NCBI RefSeq assembly: GCF_039852015.1
Contig: NZ_CP156628.1
Location: 310,001-374,000 of the forward strand
Reading direction: 5' to 3'
Source of the DNA: Robbsia sp. KACC 23696
GTDB lineage: Bacteria; Pseudomonadota; Gammaproteobacteria; Burkholderiales; Burkholderiaceae
DNA length: 64,000 nucleotides
The translations under genes and the position numbers were made by a program. Positions 53,429 to 61,505 of the stretch are shown here, in pieces. Position 1 is the stretch's first letter. Each line of letters starts with the position of its first letter. The notes beneath the pieces were generated by a model. That model was not told where the DNA came from and did no database searches. It saw nothing but the letters and a program-made list of their open reading frames with translations.

Positions 53429-54418
53429 ATGAGCAGTACTACAAGATTCGATCCGACTCGGGAAGGAAAGCACGTGTATACCTTCAGCGAGATCTTCCCC
53501 AACGACGATCGCGCAACGACGGACGAGGTGGTGTGTATCAATCGGGGCGAGGGCCCCAGCGTGGTGTTGACCGGAGGGATTCACGGGGACGAATACGAGG
53601 CGCAGTTGGTGTTGCGTCGATTGGCGCGTGTCTTGGAAGCAAAGGACGTGCTGGGGCGCGTGATCATCATCCCCTCTCTGAACTATCCGGCGGCGCATGC
53701 GGGCAAGCGGGTTTCGGTGGAAGACGGACAAAACATGAATCGGGAATTCCCTGGGGATCCGTCCGGGACGATCACGCAGCGGCTTTCCGCGTTTCTGACC
53801 GAGCAGATCTTTCCCGTGTGTACGTTTCTGATCGATGTCCATGCGGGCGGTGCCGGCTGCACGGTATTGCCGATGATTTTCGGTTTTACCTCACCGGAAT
53901 GCGGCATGAGCGACGCCGAGCTGAATCGCGTGATGGAGGCGTGGGGCTATCGCTACGTTCAGCATGTCACGCCGGTGGCCAGCACCTCGTGTGGCGTGGC
54001 GTTGGCCGCCGGCATCGCATCGGTGGAAATCGAGGGCGGCGGCGGTTCGCGGTTGCTGGGCACCGAGGTGGAGACGATGTATCAGAATCTTTTGCGCGGA
54101 ATGGCCGCCTATGGCGTATTGACGTCACCGATGGCGGCAGCGACGTCGGTCGACATCGGCCCGTGCATCCATTTCGACGCCGGTCCTGAAAACCAGTGGC
54201 TGGCCCCCCGCGCCGGGCTTGTCGAACATGCGGTCGAACTGCATGATTTCGTCGAGCAAGGACAGGTTGTCGCCCATTTGCATGCGGTGGATGGATCCTA
54301 TCCGACGGAGGCGATACAGAGCCCGATGACGGGCTATATCGTGCGCCTCACGTCCAAGGTCTTTGTCCGGAAAGGCGAGTTGATCGGCAATAACGGTACT
54401 CCGCGACAGCGCGCATAG
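53429..54418 (+). CDS. AstE/AspA/DoeB-like zinc deacylase (M14 superfamily)
   Basis: Zinc carboxypeptidase-fold hydrolase of 329 residues. Zinc ligands are His and Glu in GGIHGDEYE and His in LIDVHAGG; NMNREFPGD and the late Glu in EIEGGGG are the other hallmarks. Relatives remove succinyl, acetyl or aspartoyl groups from amino acids (AstE, aspartoacylase, DoeB of ectoine degradation). AGGAA lies upstream of the ATG. As last gene of the operon it could release a free amino acid from an acylated product. Confidence 0.85.
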   Translation: MSSTTRFDPTREGKHVYTFSEIFPNDDRATTDEVVCINRGEGPSVVLTGGIHGDEYEAQLVLRRLARVLEAKDVLGRVIIIPSLNYPAAHAGKRVSVEDGQNMNREFPGDPSGTITQRLSAFLTEQIFPVCTFLIDVHAGGAGCTVLPMIFGFTSPECGMSDAELNRVMEAWGYRYVQHVTPVASTSCGVALAAGIASVEIEGGGGSRLLGTEVETMYQNLLRGMAAYGVLTSPMAAATSVDIGPCIHFDAGPENQWLAPRAGLVEHAVELHDFVEQGQVVAHLHAVDGSYPTEAIQSPMTGYIVRLTSKVFVRKGELIGNNGTPRQRA

Positions 54419-54443
54419 CAGGCGTGTGTTGTGCGGATTGGTA

Positions 54444-54460
54444 GCGACGCGATGCGTCGC
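54444..54460. terminator. Possible terminator between convergent genes
   Basis: GCGACGC (54444-54450) pairs perfectly with GCGTCGC (54454-54460) over a 3-base loop, between the ends of the deacylase and YcgR-like genes. There is no U-tract. Confidence 0.4.
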
Positions 54461-54470
54461 GCTTCGGCGT

Positions 54471-55247
54471 TCAAGACCGCAGGGCGGCTGCCTGACGGCT
54501 GGTTTCGAGCTGCATGATCACGCGTTGCAACAGCCGTTCCGCCGCGGCCGGGCGATCCAGGAAACGGCAGCCGACGATGTACTGCGTTTCGCCTTTGGGC
54601 GTCGTCATGCAGCGCGGCGACATGATTTCAAGATCGACGGTTACGGCGCCAAAGTGTCCCAGATGCATTTCCACTTTCGGCAGTTGGGTCCCGAGCACCC
54701 ATTCGCCGAAGCGTTTTTCCGAGACGCGCAGCGCGATCCCGCCTAAGGACATATCGTAAAGTTCGGTCTGAAAACGCTCGCCGTCCGGTGCGACGCCATA
54801 GGCGATGTAGGGCTCGATCGTGGGCGTGTGCACGCGGAAGTGTTCACGCCGTTGCGCGAAATACAAGGCAGAGGGGAAGTCGGTTTCGAATGCCGGGCGT
54901 TCGTCGAAGCGGACCTTGATCGCGCCGTTCGTCTTGAATTGCGTCCGAATCGTGCCGGGCAAACTGGAGAACGACAGTTCGTCGCATTTCAGCAAAGTGG
55001 CGTTATCGGCATCGACATTACTGACGTCGAAGGTGAAGCGCCCTTTGCGAGAGTCCACATCGAGTATGCACAAGGTATATTGGCAATCGTCGTCGAAGGT
55101 CACGGTCACGCGATCATGATGTGATATCAGATTGCGCAGACACATCGCGATCTGCAACGGATGATGTTGCCAGTACGCGGCATCGGCGGTCAGCGCGGAA
55201 ACATCGACTTCTGATTCGGCGGCGGCAGTAGCAAGGGCGGGAGCCAT
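54471..55247 (-). CDS. ycgR: YcgR-like flagellar brake protein with PilZ domain
   Basis: Cytosolic c-di-GMP receptor of 258 residues. The N-terminal YcgR domain (about 20-130) is followed by PilZ, with QRREHFRV (RxxxR motif near 135) and DMSLGGIALRV (DxSxxG near 170), both c-di-GMP-binding motifs. In enterobacteria YcgR slows the flagellar motor. It lies 9 kb from a c-di-GMP phosphodiesterase gene, but there are no flagellar genes in the window. Confidence 0.85.
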   Translation of the reverse strand: MAPALATAAAESEVDVSALTADAAYWQHHPLQIAMCLRNLISHHDRVTVTFDDDCQYTLCILDVDSRKGRFTFDVSNVDADNATLLKCDELSFSSLPGTIRTQFKTNGAIKVRFDERPAFETDFPSALYFAQRREHFRVHTPTIEPYIAYGVAPDGERFQTELYDMSLGGIALRVSEKRFGEWVLGTQLPKVEMHLGHFGAVTVDLEIMSPRCMTTPKGETQYIVGCRFLDRPAAAERLLQRVIMQLETSRQAAALRS

Positions 55248-55653
55248 CGTGATATCCGTTGTTACGTGATCGATCCGTGAGAACGTCGTTTCCGGGAGAA
55301 GCGGAGGCGTACGGCGAGCCCATCATCGGTTGAACCGGATAATGCATAGAGCGTGCCAGTGATGTGAAAAAGGCCGGGGCGCCTTAGGGAACGGGGGTTC
55401 CCGGAACGCTGCACTCGCTGTGACGGGGCGAAATGAGCCCGATGTGCGAGGGTGTGCTACGTAACGGCCGGCTACTTGTTACGGCACGAATAGGACTGTT
55501 CAGTGCTGTGGCAATGATCCTTTGACGCTAGGTGGCGCGATCGCGCGCCTTGGCCCAAGGTGGCCGCGCTATCGTATTACCCATTATTATCCTTACGCAA
55601 ATGCAAGCTGCCACCAGCGTATGATGGCGTTTTCATTTTTTGAATTGCGAAGC
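55248..55653. other. Intergenic region between YcgR-like and lipoprotein genes
   Basis: There is no credible gene in about 400 bases. A small hairpin GGGAAC-GGGG-GTTCCC (55387-55402) is the only structure I see. The region probably carries the divergent promoters of the flanking genes. Confidence 0.5.
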
Positions 55654-56043
55654 ATGACGCGTGCGATATTTTGGAAGCCTTGCCTTCTAAGCGGTTTAGC
55701 ATTGATCTTGGCCGGCTGCAATGGCGGCACATTCGACGAGCTGCAAAAGGCACCGGTCTCTTTTCAACTGAATACGTTGCGGACGCGTGACCAGGTGGCA
55801 CGTTGCGTCTCCGACGCCTTATCGCGTTTCGGAAGCGATGTCGGGAATTTCCCGGAAATCGAGCCGGGTGTCACGCGGCTCACGCTGGGCGGTTACGACG
55901 GCTATGGCTATCGAAACTATTATTTGATCGATATCGCCGATCAGGAGCGCGGCACCCGCGTATCGGTGCGTCACTCGAAACCCAAGGATGACAAGCTGTC
56001 GAGCGACGCGTTCAACGACATCGTGTCCCGCTGCGCGCCGTAG
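55654..56043 (+). CDS. Putative small lipoprotein
   Basis: Protein of about 129 residues. The N terminus has a positively charged start, a hydrophobic core and the lipobox ILAGC near residue 21. The mature part resembles uncharacterised lipoproteins with conserved cysteines in ARCVSDAL and VSRCAP, which may form a disulfide. Start choice is uncertain: ATG at 55624 would add ten residues. Function is unknown. Confidence 0.6.
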   Translation: MTRAIFWKPCLLSGLALILAGCNGGTFDELQKAPVSFQLNTLRTRDQVARCVSDALSRFGSDVGNFPEIEPGVTRLTLGGYDGYGYRNYYLIDIADQERGTRVSVRHSKPKDDKLSSDAFNDIVSRCAP

Positions 56044-56341
56044 GGATGGGGAGTTGACCTGTGGGTGAATCTCGCAGGTAGTGCGGCAGTAACCAAGAAA
56101 GCCTCTGGTTTTACTATCGAAAATGCCAGAAGCGCCCAAAAAACGATCGTACGAACCGTTTTGGATCACTATACCCCCGCGACTTGCGCAATAGCCCAGC
56201 CGATCGATATCGGTTTTTTTACGCTCAGCGAATGTCCAGGGGGCAGACCGCCGTTTTTCAGGTCTTGGGCGTGTTTCATAGAGACGTGGCTTATCTCCTG
56301 AGCACGTTGAATGAACTAAAACGTCGTTACGAGGATCGAGA
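56044..56341. other. Region without a recognisable gene upstream of the HTH gene
   Basis: About 300 bases with a lower G+C content than the neighbours. I see no toxin-like gene or credible start signal here, although the gene to the right resembles an antitoxin or phage-type repressor. Confidence 0.45.
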
Positions 56342-56809
56342 ATGGACACACTAAGATCACGCGATTGCAAACCGGGCGGTGGATCGGCGTCGAACCAAGA
56401 GGGCGGCGGTGACACATCGTCGCTCGCTGGCGTCTCCTCGAGCGACGATGTGTCATTTGATGAAATCGCGGCACTGATGTCCGAGCTGGGTGACGCCGAC
56501 CCGTTATTCAAAGCGGTGTTGGCATCCACTGGTCAGGAACTTGCTCCGCTGGCGACAGATGGTGACGGTCGCGCAACGCTCACCTCATTACGTATGAGTG
56601 CCGGGCTTACGCAAGTGCAATTAGCCCAATTGGTAGGGCAGAAGCAGTCGAATATCTCTTTGTACGAATCAGGTGCGCGTTCGGATATGAAGCGCGAAAC
56701 GATGCGGTTGTTTTGCACAGCGCTCGGTTGCGACATGAACACTTTAGATTCAGCACTTGAGAATTCGGTGGCGATGCGTTCGAGTGCTGGCGACTTTCGA
56801 CGTGCGTAG
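56342..56809 (+). CDS. Cro/C1-type helix-turn-helix protein
   Basis: Small DNA-binding protein of 155 residues. Residues about 75-135 are an XRE HTH: SLRMSAGLTQVQLAQLVG, then KQSNISLYESG and KRETMRLFCTALG. The first 70 residues are acidic, Ser/Gly-rich and without clear fold. DNA encoding residues 23-38 holds a 17-bp perfect inverted repeat, so the true start could lie downstream of it, for instance at ATG 56480. The architecture (variable N terminus, C-terminal HTH) resembles HigA/MqsA-type antitoxins, but no partner toxin is seen, so that role is only possible. Confidence 0.65.
   Translation: MDTLRSRDCKPGGGSASNQEGGGDTSSLAGVSSSDDVSFDEIAALMSELGDADPLFKAVLASTGQELAPLATDGDGRATLTSLRMSAGLTQVQLAQLVGQKQSNISLYESGARSDMKRETMRLFCTALGCDMNTLDSALENSVAMRSSAGDFRRA
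56410..56455. repeat. 17-bp perfect inverted repeat inside the HTH gene
   Basis: The arms 56410-56426 (TGACACATCGTCGCTCG) and 56439-56455 (CGAGCGACGATGTGTCA) are perfectly complementary across a 12-base spacer. There is no U-tract. It could be an autoregulatory operator, an mRNA hairpin, or a scar of a small repeat insertion. Confidence 0.6.
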
Positions 56810-56866
56810 GGCGGATGTCGGATTGTTTTGATCATCGCGCGGTGAAATCCGCGCTGATGATCCTCA

Positions 56867-58246
56867 CTACGTTACGTCGCCATTGCGCGATAAAGCCAGG
56901 AATGTCACCTCGGCGCACAGTCCGGTCCCTTGCGCGGCTGCCGCCAGCACGATCTGACCCCGATGCGCGCGGACGATCTCGCGGACGATGGCGAGGCCCA
57001 GCCCGGAACCTTCTTCGGTCGATATCCTGAAAAATGGCTCGAAGACACGCTCGCGCATGTCGGGTGCGATGCCGGGTCCGTCATCGCTGATTGTCAAAGC
57101 CAGGCTCTCGTCCCGCTTTTCGATCGACAACGTCACCTGTCCCTCCCGTGGCGTGTAACGAATGGCGTTATCCATCAGATTAAAAATCATGATGGACAGC
57201 AGTCGCGGGTTACCCAGTACAAGGGCGTCCTGGCAGAGCTGCGCCGCCAGATGAATGCCGCGACGCTGTGCATGCAGGGCCAATTGCTCGATCGTCGTGG
57301 TCGATAGCTCGCACAAGTCAACGCGTTCGCCATCGAATTGATCATAGTCTGCCGACTCCGCTTGCGCGAGCATCAGCAACTGATTGGTCAGGGACACAAG
57401 TGAGCGATGACTTTCATGTATCGCGCGTAGCGTTTCCTTGACGACGGCCGGGTCGTCGCTGCGCCGCGCATACTGCAGCTGCGCGCCCAATAGCGTAAGC
57501 GGTGTTCTCAATTGATGCGCCGAATGCGCGATAAAGCGTCGCTGCATCGCCGTTTGCAGCGCAATGCGGGAGATGCATTGATTGATGGCATCGACGATGG
57601 GTCGCAGCTCGGTTTGCAACCGAGCGGTCGAGAGCGGCGTTAGCGTATCGGGCGCGCGATCGCGCAGATCGTTCGTCAATGCCATCAATTGCCGGAGTTC
57701 GAAGGTGAGCCCCACGCACATCAGGACAATAGCGATGCCCACGATCTCCATCAAGTTCAGCAAGCGCGGTTGCCAGAAGCGCGCTGCCGTCGCATCGCGA
57801 TCCATTTGCGTGCGTCCCACCGATATAAGCACGCGCTGCTTGATGCCGGCGTCGTACATGGTGCGGATGATGCTCACCGCACGGACGGACTGGCCTTCGA
57901 CAACGGTGTCGTACCAAGTCGGAGAGGACACCGGGGTACGCTGCGGCAGTTCAGAGGTACCGGCGATCGATGCGCCGTCTATCACGCCGATGCGAAAATA
58001 CACCGAGTCGCCGGCCGGGGTACTCAGTATTTCGATGGCACTCGGTGAGATATCGGCCCGGAGCGTCTCGCCTTCCCATTTCACATCGCCGCTCATGACT
58101 TTGGCGGAAGACAGCAAGGCGTTGTCCTGGATCAGCGTTGCCGTTCGCTGTGCGTTGCCGTATCCCATAAATCCCGCGGCGGCGACATAGACCGTTAGCG
58201 GGAAGAGCAGCCACAATAACAACCGCAGACGCAGGCTATTCCTCAT
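56867..58246 (-). CDS. Sensor histidine kinase, TctE-like
   Basis: Inner-membrane kinase of about 459 residues. Helix 1 at 8-28, a periplasmic sensor domain at about 30-160 (2CSK-type), helix 2 at 165-185, and a dimerisation helix with the phosphoacceptor His244 in SAHQLRTPL. The ATPase domain has its N-box in NLMDNAIRY, with DDGPGIAP and GSGLGLAIV. The ATG at 58246 overlaps the regulator gene's stop by 11 bases. Last gene of the operon with a solute-binding protein and a tricarboxylate-type symporter; TctE relatives sense citrate or tricarboxylates. Confidence 0.88.
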   Translation of the reverse strand: MRNSLRLRLLLWLLFPLTVYVAAAGFMGYGNAQRTATLIQDNALLSSAKVMSGDVKWEGETLRADISPSAIEILSTPAGDSVYFRIGVIDGASIAGTSELPQRTPVSSPTWYDTVVEGQSVRAVSIIRTMYDAGIKQRVLISVGRTQMDRDATAARFWQPRLLNLMEIVGIAIVLMCVGLTFELRQLMALTNDLRDRAPDTLTPLSTARLQTELRPIVDAINQCISRIALQTAMQRRFIAHSAHQLRTPLTLLGAQLQYARRSDDPAVVKETLRAIHESHRSLVSLTNQLLMLAQAESADYDQFDGERVDLCELSTTTIEQLALHAQRRGIHLAAQLCQDALVLGNPRLLSIMIFNLMDNAIRYTPREGQVTLSIEKRDESLALTISDDGPGIAPDMRERVFEPFFRISTEEGSGLGLAIVREIVRAHRGQIVLAAAAQGTGLCAEVTFLALSRNGDVT

Positions 58247-58913
58247 CGTCGCCAGCCTGCAGCAAATAGCCCAGGCCTCGCAGCGTGATGATCGTCGCCG
58301 CGCTGTGTTCCAGCTTCTTGCGGACGCGGGAGACGTAGATTTCGATGGCGTCTTCTGTCGTGTGCGACGTCGCGTCGCCAAGCGAGGCGGCGAGCGCCGA
58401 TTTCGAGACGGTTTTTCCGGCTTTGAGGATCAGCGTTTCGAGTACCGCATGTTCCTTCGGGCGCAGCGCCAGTGCCTGGGCGTCTACGGTAAATTGGCGC
58501 GTGTCCAGGTTATACGCCAGGTCGCCGCAGTGGACAACGTTCGCTCGCGATGGCAATTGTCGCCTGACCAACACCTTGACCCGAGCAACCAGTTCACGGG
58601 AATCGAACGGTTTGACCACGTAGTCGTCGGCACCGGCCGTCAGGCAGACCACCTTTTCATCGACCGAGCCGGTGGCGGTCAAGATCAGTACGGGCGTGGC
58701 ATCGCCTCTTTCACGCAGGCGACGAAGCACGGCCTTTCCTGAAAATCCCGGCAGGTTGAGGTCGAGCAACACCACATCGTAGTGGTTGGTACGCAGCATC
58801 AGATCGGCGTTTTCGCCATCGCGCACCTGATCGAGCAGAAAACCATCATCCTGCAGGATGCGCGCGATCCAATGCGCGAGTTGCTCGTTATCCTCCACCA
58901 ACAAGACTTTCAT
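58236..58913 (-). CDS. Response regulator, OmpR/PhoB family, TctD-like
   Basis: Two-domain regulator of 225 residues. Receiver: acidic pair in LLVEDNE, phosphorylated Asp51 in LLDLNLPG and Lys in VVKPFDS. The C-terminal winged helix (about 125-220) ends with IEIYVSRVRKKLE and RGLGYLL. The ATG at 58913 gives the normal MKVLLVEDN start; an ATG three codons upstream is possible. Translationally coupled to the kinase gene. It probably activates the symporter and perhaps the divergent acnD gene. Confidence 0.92.
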   Translation of the reverse strand: MKVLLVEDNEQLAHWIARILQDDGFLLDQVRDGENADLMLRTNHYDVVLLDLNLPGFSGKAVLRRLRERGDATPVLILTATGSVDEKVVCLTAGADDYVVKPFDSRELVARVKVLVRRQLPSRANVVHCGDLAYNLDTRQFTVDAQALALRPKEHAVLETLILKAGKTVSKSALAASLGDATSHTTEDAIEIYVSRVRKKLEHSAATIITLRGLGYLLQAGDDEE

Positions 58914-58964
58914 GCTTTCCATCCGCCCGGGATTATCTGCCCAAAGTGTAGCCCGGATTTCGCA

Positions 58965-60257
58965 TTACGCGACTTTCCACTGTGCACGCGCCGCCGCCGA
59001 ACGATAGAGCACGAGGGTGGCGACCAGGCCGCACGCCGCGGCGCAGCTCAACCAGATTCCTGGTGAGGCTTTATTGCCGGTACTTTGAATTAGCGCGGTA
59101 GCAATCGACGGCGTGAAACCGCCGAGCGCCGATGCGAGGCTGTATGCAATCGAGAAGCCGGTCGTGCGCACGCTCATCGGCATTACTTCGGTGAGTGCGA
59201 CCACCATGGCACCGTTATACCAGCCGTACAAGAAGGACAACCACAGTTCGACCATCAACAGACGGGTGAACGACGGTTGCGCGACGAGCCACTGAATAGT
59301 GGGATAGGCCGTGACGATCGCGAGAATCGTGAAGACCAGCAACACCGGGCGACGACCCACCCGATCCGATACGGCGCCTGAAATCGGCAGCCAGATGAAA
59401 TTGGACAGACCGACGCACACGGTGACCCACATGACGTCGACGGTCGACAATTTCAGGACGGCGCGTCCGTACGTCGGCGTATAGACGGTGATGAAGTAGA
59501 AGGCGACCGTCGTCATCGTGACCAAGCCCATGCCGGCCAGGATCAAGCGCCAATGCTGGCCCATCGACGCAATGATTTCCCGAATGCTGGGATGATGCGA
59601 GCGCGAGGAAAACGCCTCCGTTTCACGCAGCGAGCGGCGAATATAGACGACGAACGGGACGATCAGGCAACCGATCAGGAACGGCACGCGCCAACCCCAG
59701 CTGCCCAGTTGCTCGGGCGACATGACTTGGCTCAGGATCACACCGAGCAACGCCGCGAAAATGACGGCGACCTGTTGACTGCCCGATTGCCAGGCGCAAT
59801 AAAAGCCTTTATTGCCTTTCGTGGCGATTTCCGAGAGGTAGACGGACACGCCGCCCAGTTCGACGCCGGCGGAGAAGCCTTGTAATAGTCGCCCGATCAA
59901 GACCAGGACGGGCGCAAGCAGGCCGATCGTTGCGTAACTCGGGACAAAGGCCACGAAGGCGGTGCCGATCGCCATCAGCGAGAGCGTCAGGATCAGCCCT
60001 TTACGCCGGCCGTGATGGTCGATGTAGGCACCCAGGATCACGGCGCCGATGGGGCGCACCAGGAAGCCCACGCCGAACACTGACAAGGCCAGCATCAAGG
60101 AGGCGAATTCATTGCCATTCGGGAAGTAGGTTTTCGCGATGGCCGAGGCGTAATACCCGTAGACGGTGAAGTCATACATCTCCAAAAAGTTTCCGCTGAC
60201 CACGCGGAGCACTGCTTTTGCCGGAGAATCACCGGCGCGATGGGCGTGACTAGACAT
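58965..60257 (-). CDS. MFS transporter, metabolite:H+ symporter family (citrate/tricarballylate-like)
   Basis: Inner-membrane symporter of 430 residues with 12 helices. [21 protein letters not shown] near residue 22 and the loop [10 protein letters not shown] are MHS hallmarks, closest in my recollection to CitA/TcuC, which take up citrate or tricarballylate. The neighbouring TctDE-like genes and the divergent aconitase-family gene support a tricarboxylate substrate. Confidence 0.85.
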   Translation of the reverse strand: MSSHAHRAGDSPAKAVLRVVSGNFLEMYDFTVYGYYASAIAKTYFPNGNEFASLMLALSVFGVGFLVRPIGAVILGAYIDHHGRRKGLILTLSLMAIGTAFVAFVPSYATIGLLAPVLVLIGRLLQGFSAGVELGGVSVYLSEIATKGNKGFYCAWQSGSQQVAVIFAALLGVILSQVMSPEQLGSWGWRVPFLIGCLIVPFVVYIRRSLRETEAFSSRSHHPSIREIIASMGQHWRLILAGMGLVTMTTVAFYFITVYTPTYGRAVLKLSTVDVMWVTVCVGLSNFIWLPISGAVSDRVGRRPVLLVFTILAIVTAYPTIQWLVAQPSFTRLLMVELWLSFLYGWYNGAMVVALTEVMPMSVRTTGFSIAYSLASALGGFTPSIATALIQSTGNKASPGIWLSCAAACGLVATLVLYRSAAARAQWKVA

Positions 60258-60311
60258 GGCGTATACCGTCCTTCAACTGTAATCGGGTGTGTGCAACAGG
60301 AAAGCGATGCG

Positions 60312-61346
60312 TCAATGCAGGGTTGCCGATGCCTGATCGACGAAGGCATTGGTATAGGTCTCGGACAAGTCGACGTGGCGCGGGTCGATCGCGGTGTTGT
60401 TGCTTGTAAGCAGCTTCAGAACCGTCTCCGGCGCACCTTCGGGCATTCTTCCGTCGACGACGAACATCGGAATCGAACGGCGCAGCGCATCGAGATAAAG
60501 CGCATTCGCGGGCCGGTCGGAATCCTGTGGAAGATGCGCGGCGATCGTCGCGGCATCGTGGCTGGCGATGTAATGCAGGGAACGCACCAGGGCCGTGACG
60601 AGCTTCTGCGCCTGAGCGTGATGCGATTCGAGCCATTCGCGACGAACGTACAGGCAGGCGCCGGCATAGTTGCCGCCGAATACGCTCCGGCTGCCTTCGA
60701 CGCTTCGCAGATCGGCCAGCACCGTCGCGCCGCTCTCGGCGATAAGTTGCGTCGCAGCCGGCTCCTCGATCAGCGCCGCATCGAGCCGACCTTCCCGGAA
60801 AGCCGATATGAATTTGTCGGGGGAGCCGATCGGCACGATCGTGTAGTTTTTCGACGGCACCCCGGCGCGCGATGCGATATAGCGCGTGATGAAGTAGGTG
60901 GACGAACCCAGACCGGTAACGCCGAGCTGCTTGCCGGCGATGCCGGACATGCTGTGCAAATCGGTGCGCGCGGAGGCCAGCTCCACCAGTCCCGCACTCT
61001 GCGCGAAAACGACGAGCGACACCAGGCCGACGCCGCGCGTCTGGAGATCGATCGTGTGATCGTAGAAGCCGGCGGCGCCTTGCACGGCGTCGCTCAGCAA
61101 CTCGGTGGTCGAATCGATGCCGGCTTGTTGCGACAGGATTTTGACATCGAGTCCTTCGTCGCGAAAATAGCCGAGCGATGCCGCAAGGACCAGCGGCATG
61201 TAAATGAATTTCGATTTGCCGGCCGTCATCAACGTCAGCGTGTCGGCCTGGGCGAACGACGATGCGAGCGACAAGGCCAGCGTCATGGCCAGCGACAAGG
61301 CGAAGCCGGCCAACGCACCCTTCTTCGGTCGGGAAAATCGCGGCAT
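60312..61346 (-). CDS. NMT1/TauA-type substrate-binding protein
   Basis: Periplasmic receptor of 344 residues. The signal peptide ends near SSFAQA (about residue 34). NitT/TauT/THI5-type features are in the MPLVLAASLGYFRDEGLDV segment and the GSSTYFITRYIA region. No ABC permease or ATPase is nearby; instead it is the first gene of an operon with a symporter and a two-component system. By analogy with BctC of Bordetella, it may present the ligand to the kinase rather than serve transport; this is an inference. Confidence 0.85.
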   Translation of the reverse strand: MPRFSRPKKGALAGFALSLAMTLALSLASSFAQADTLTLMTAGKSKFIYMPLVLAASLGYFRDEGLDVKILSQQAGIDSTTELLSDAVQGAAGFYDHTIDLQTRGVGLVSLVVFAQSAGLVELASARTDLHSMSGIAGKQLGVTGLGSSTYFITRYIASRAGVPSKNYTIVPIGSPDKFISAFREGRLDAALIEEPAATQLIAESGATVLADLRSVEGSRSVFGGNYAGACLYVRREWLESHHAQAQKLVTALVRSLHYIASHDAATIAAHLPQDSDRPANALYLDALRRSIPMFVVDGRMPEGAPETVLKLLTSNNTAIDPRHVDLSETYTNAFVDQASATLH

Positions 61347-61505
61347 GAATACGTGTCTCGTTGTATTTCTTGGATTTATGGAGACAGTATAAGAACTAAA
61401 AGCCTTCCATATGCTTTCCCGCCGAGCGGAAAAACGTCGTCGTTAACCCTGGGAGTTGGGCAGTGAAAAAGCGACGTAGACTTTGCGTTCTTTCCAACCT
61501 CCGGG
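61347..61505. promoter_or_regulatory. Divergent promoter region between the receptor operon and acnD
   Basis: This region of 159 bases contains GTATAAGAAC (61387-61396) and an inverted repeat TTTCCCGC-CGA-GCGGAAAA (61415-61433). Regulation of both directions by the TctD-like regulator is plausible. Neither gene has a strong ribosome binding site visible here. Confidence 0.4.

Noticed and set aside
56065-56301. Small open frame before the HTH gene as a possible toxin
   Set aside because: There is no toxin motif, no ribosome binding site and the composition is not protein-like, so a toxin-antitoxin pair is not supported.
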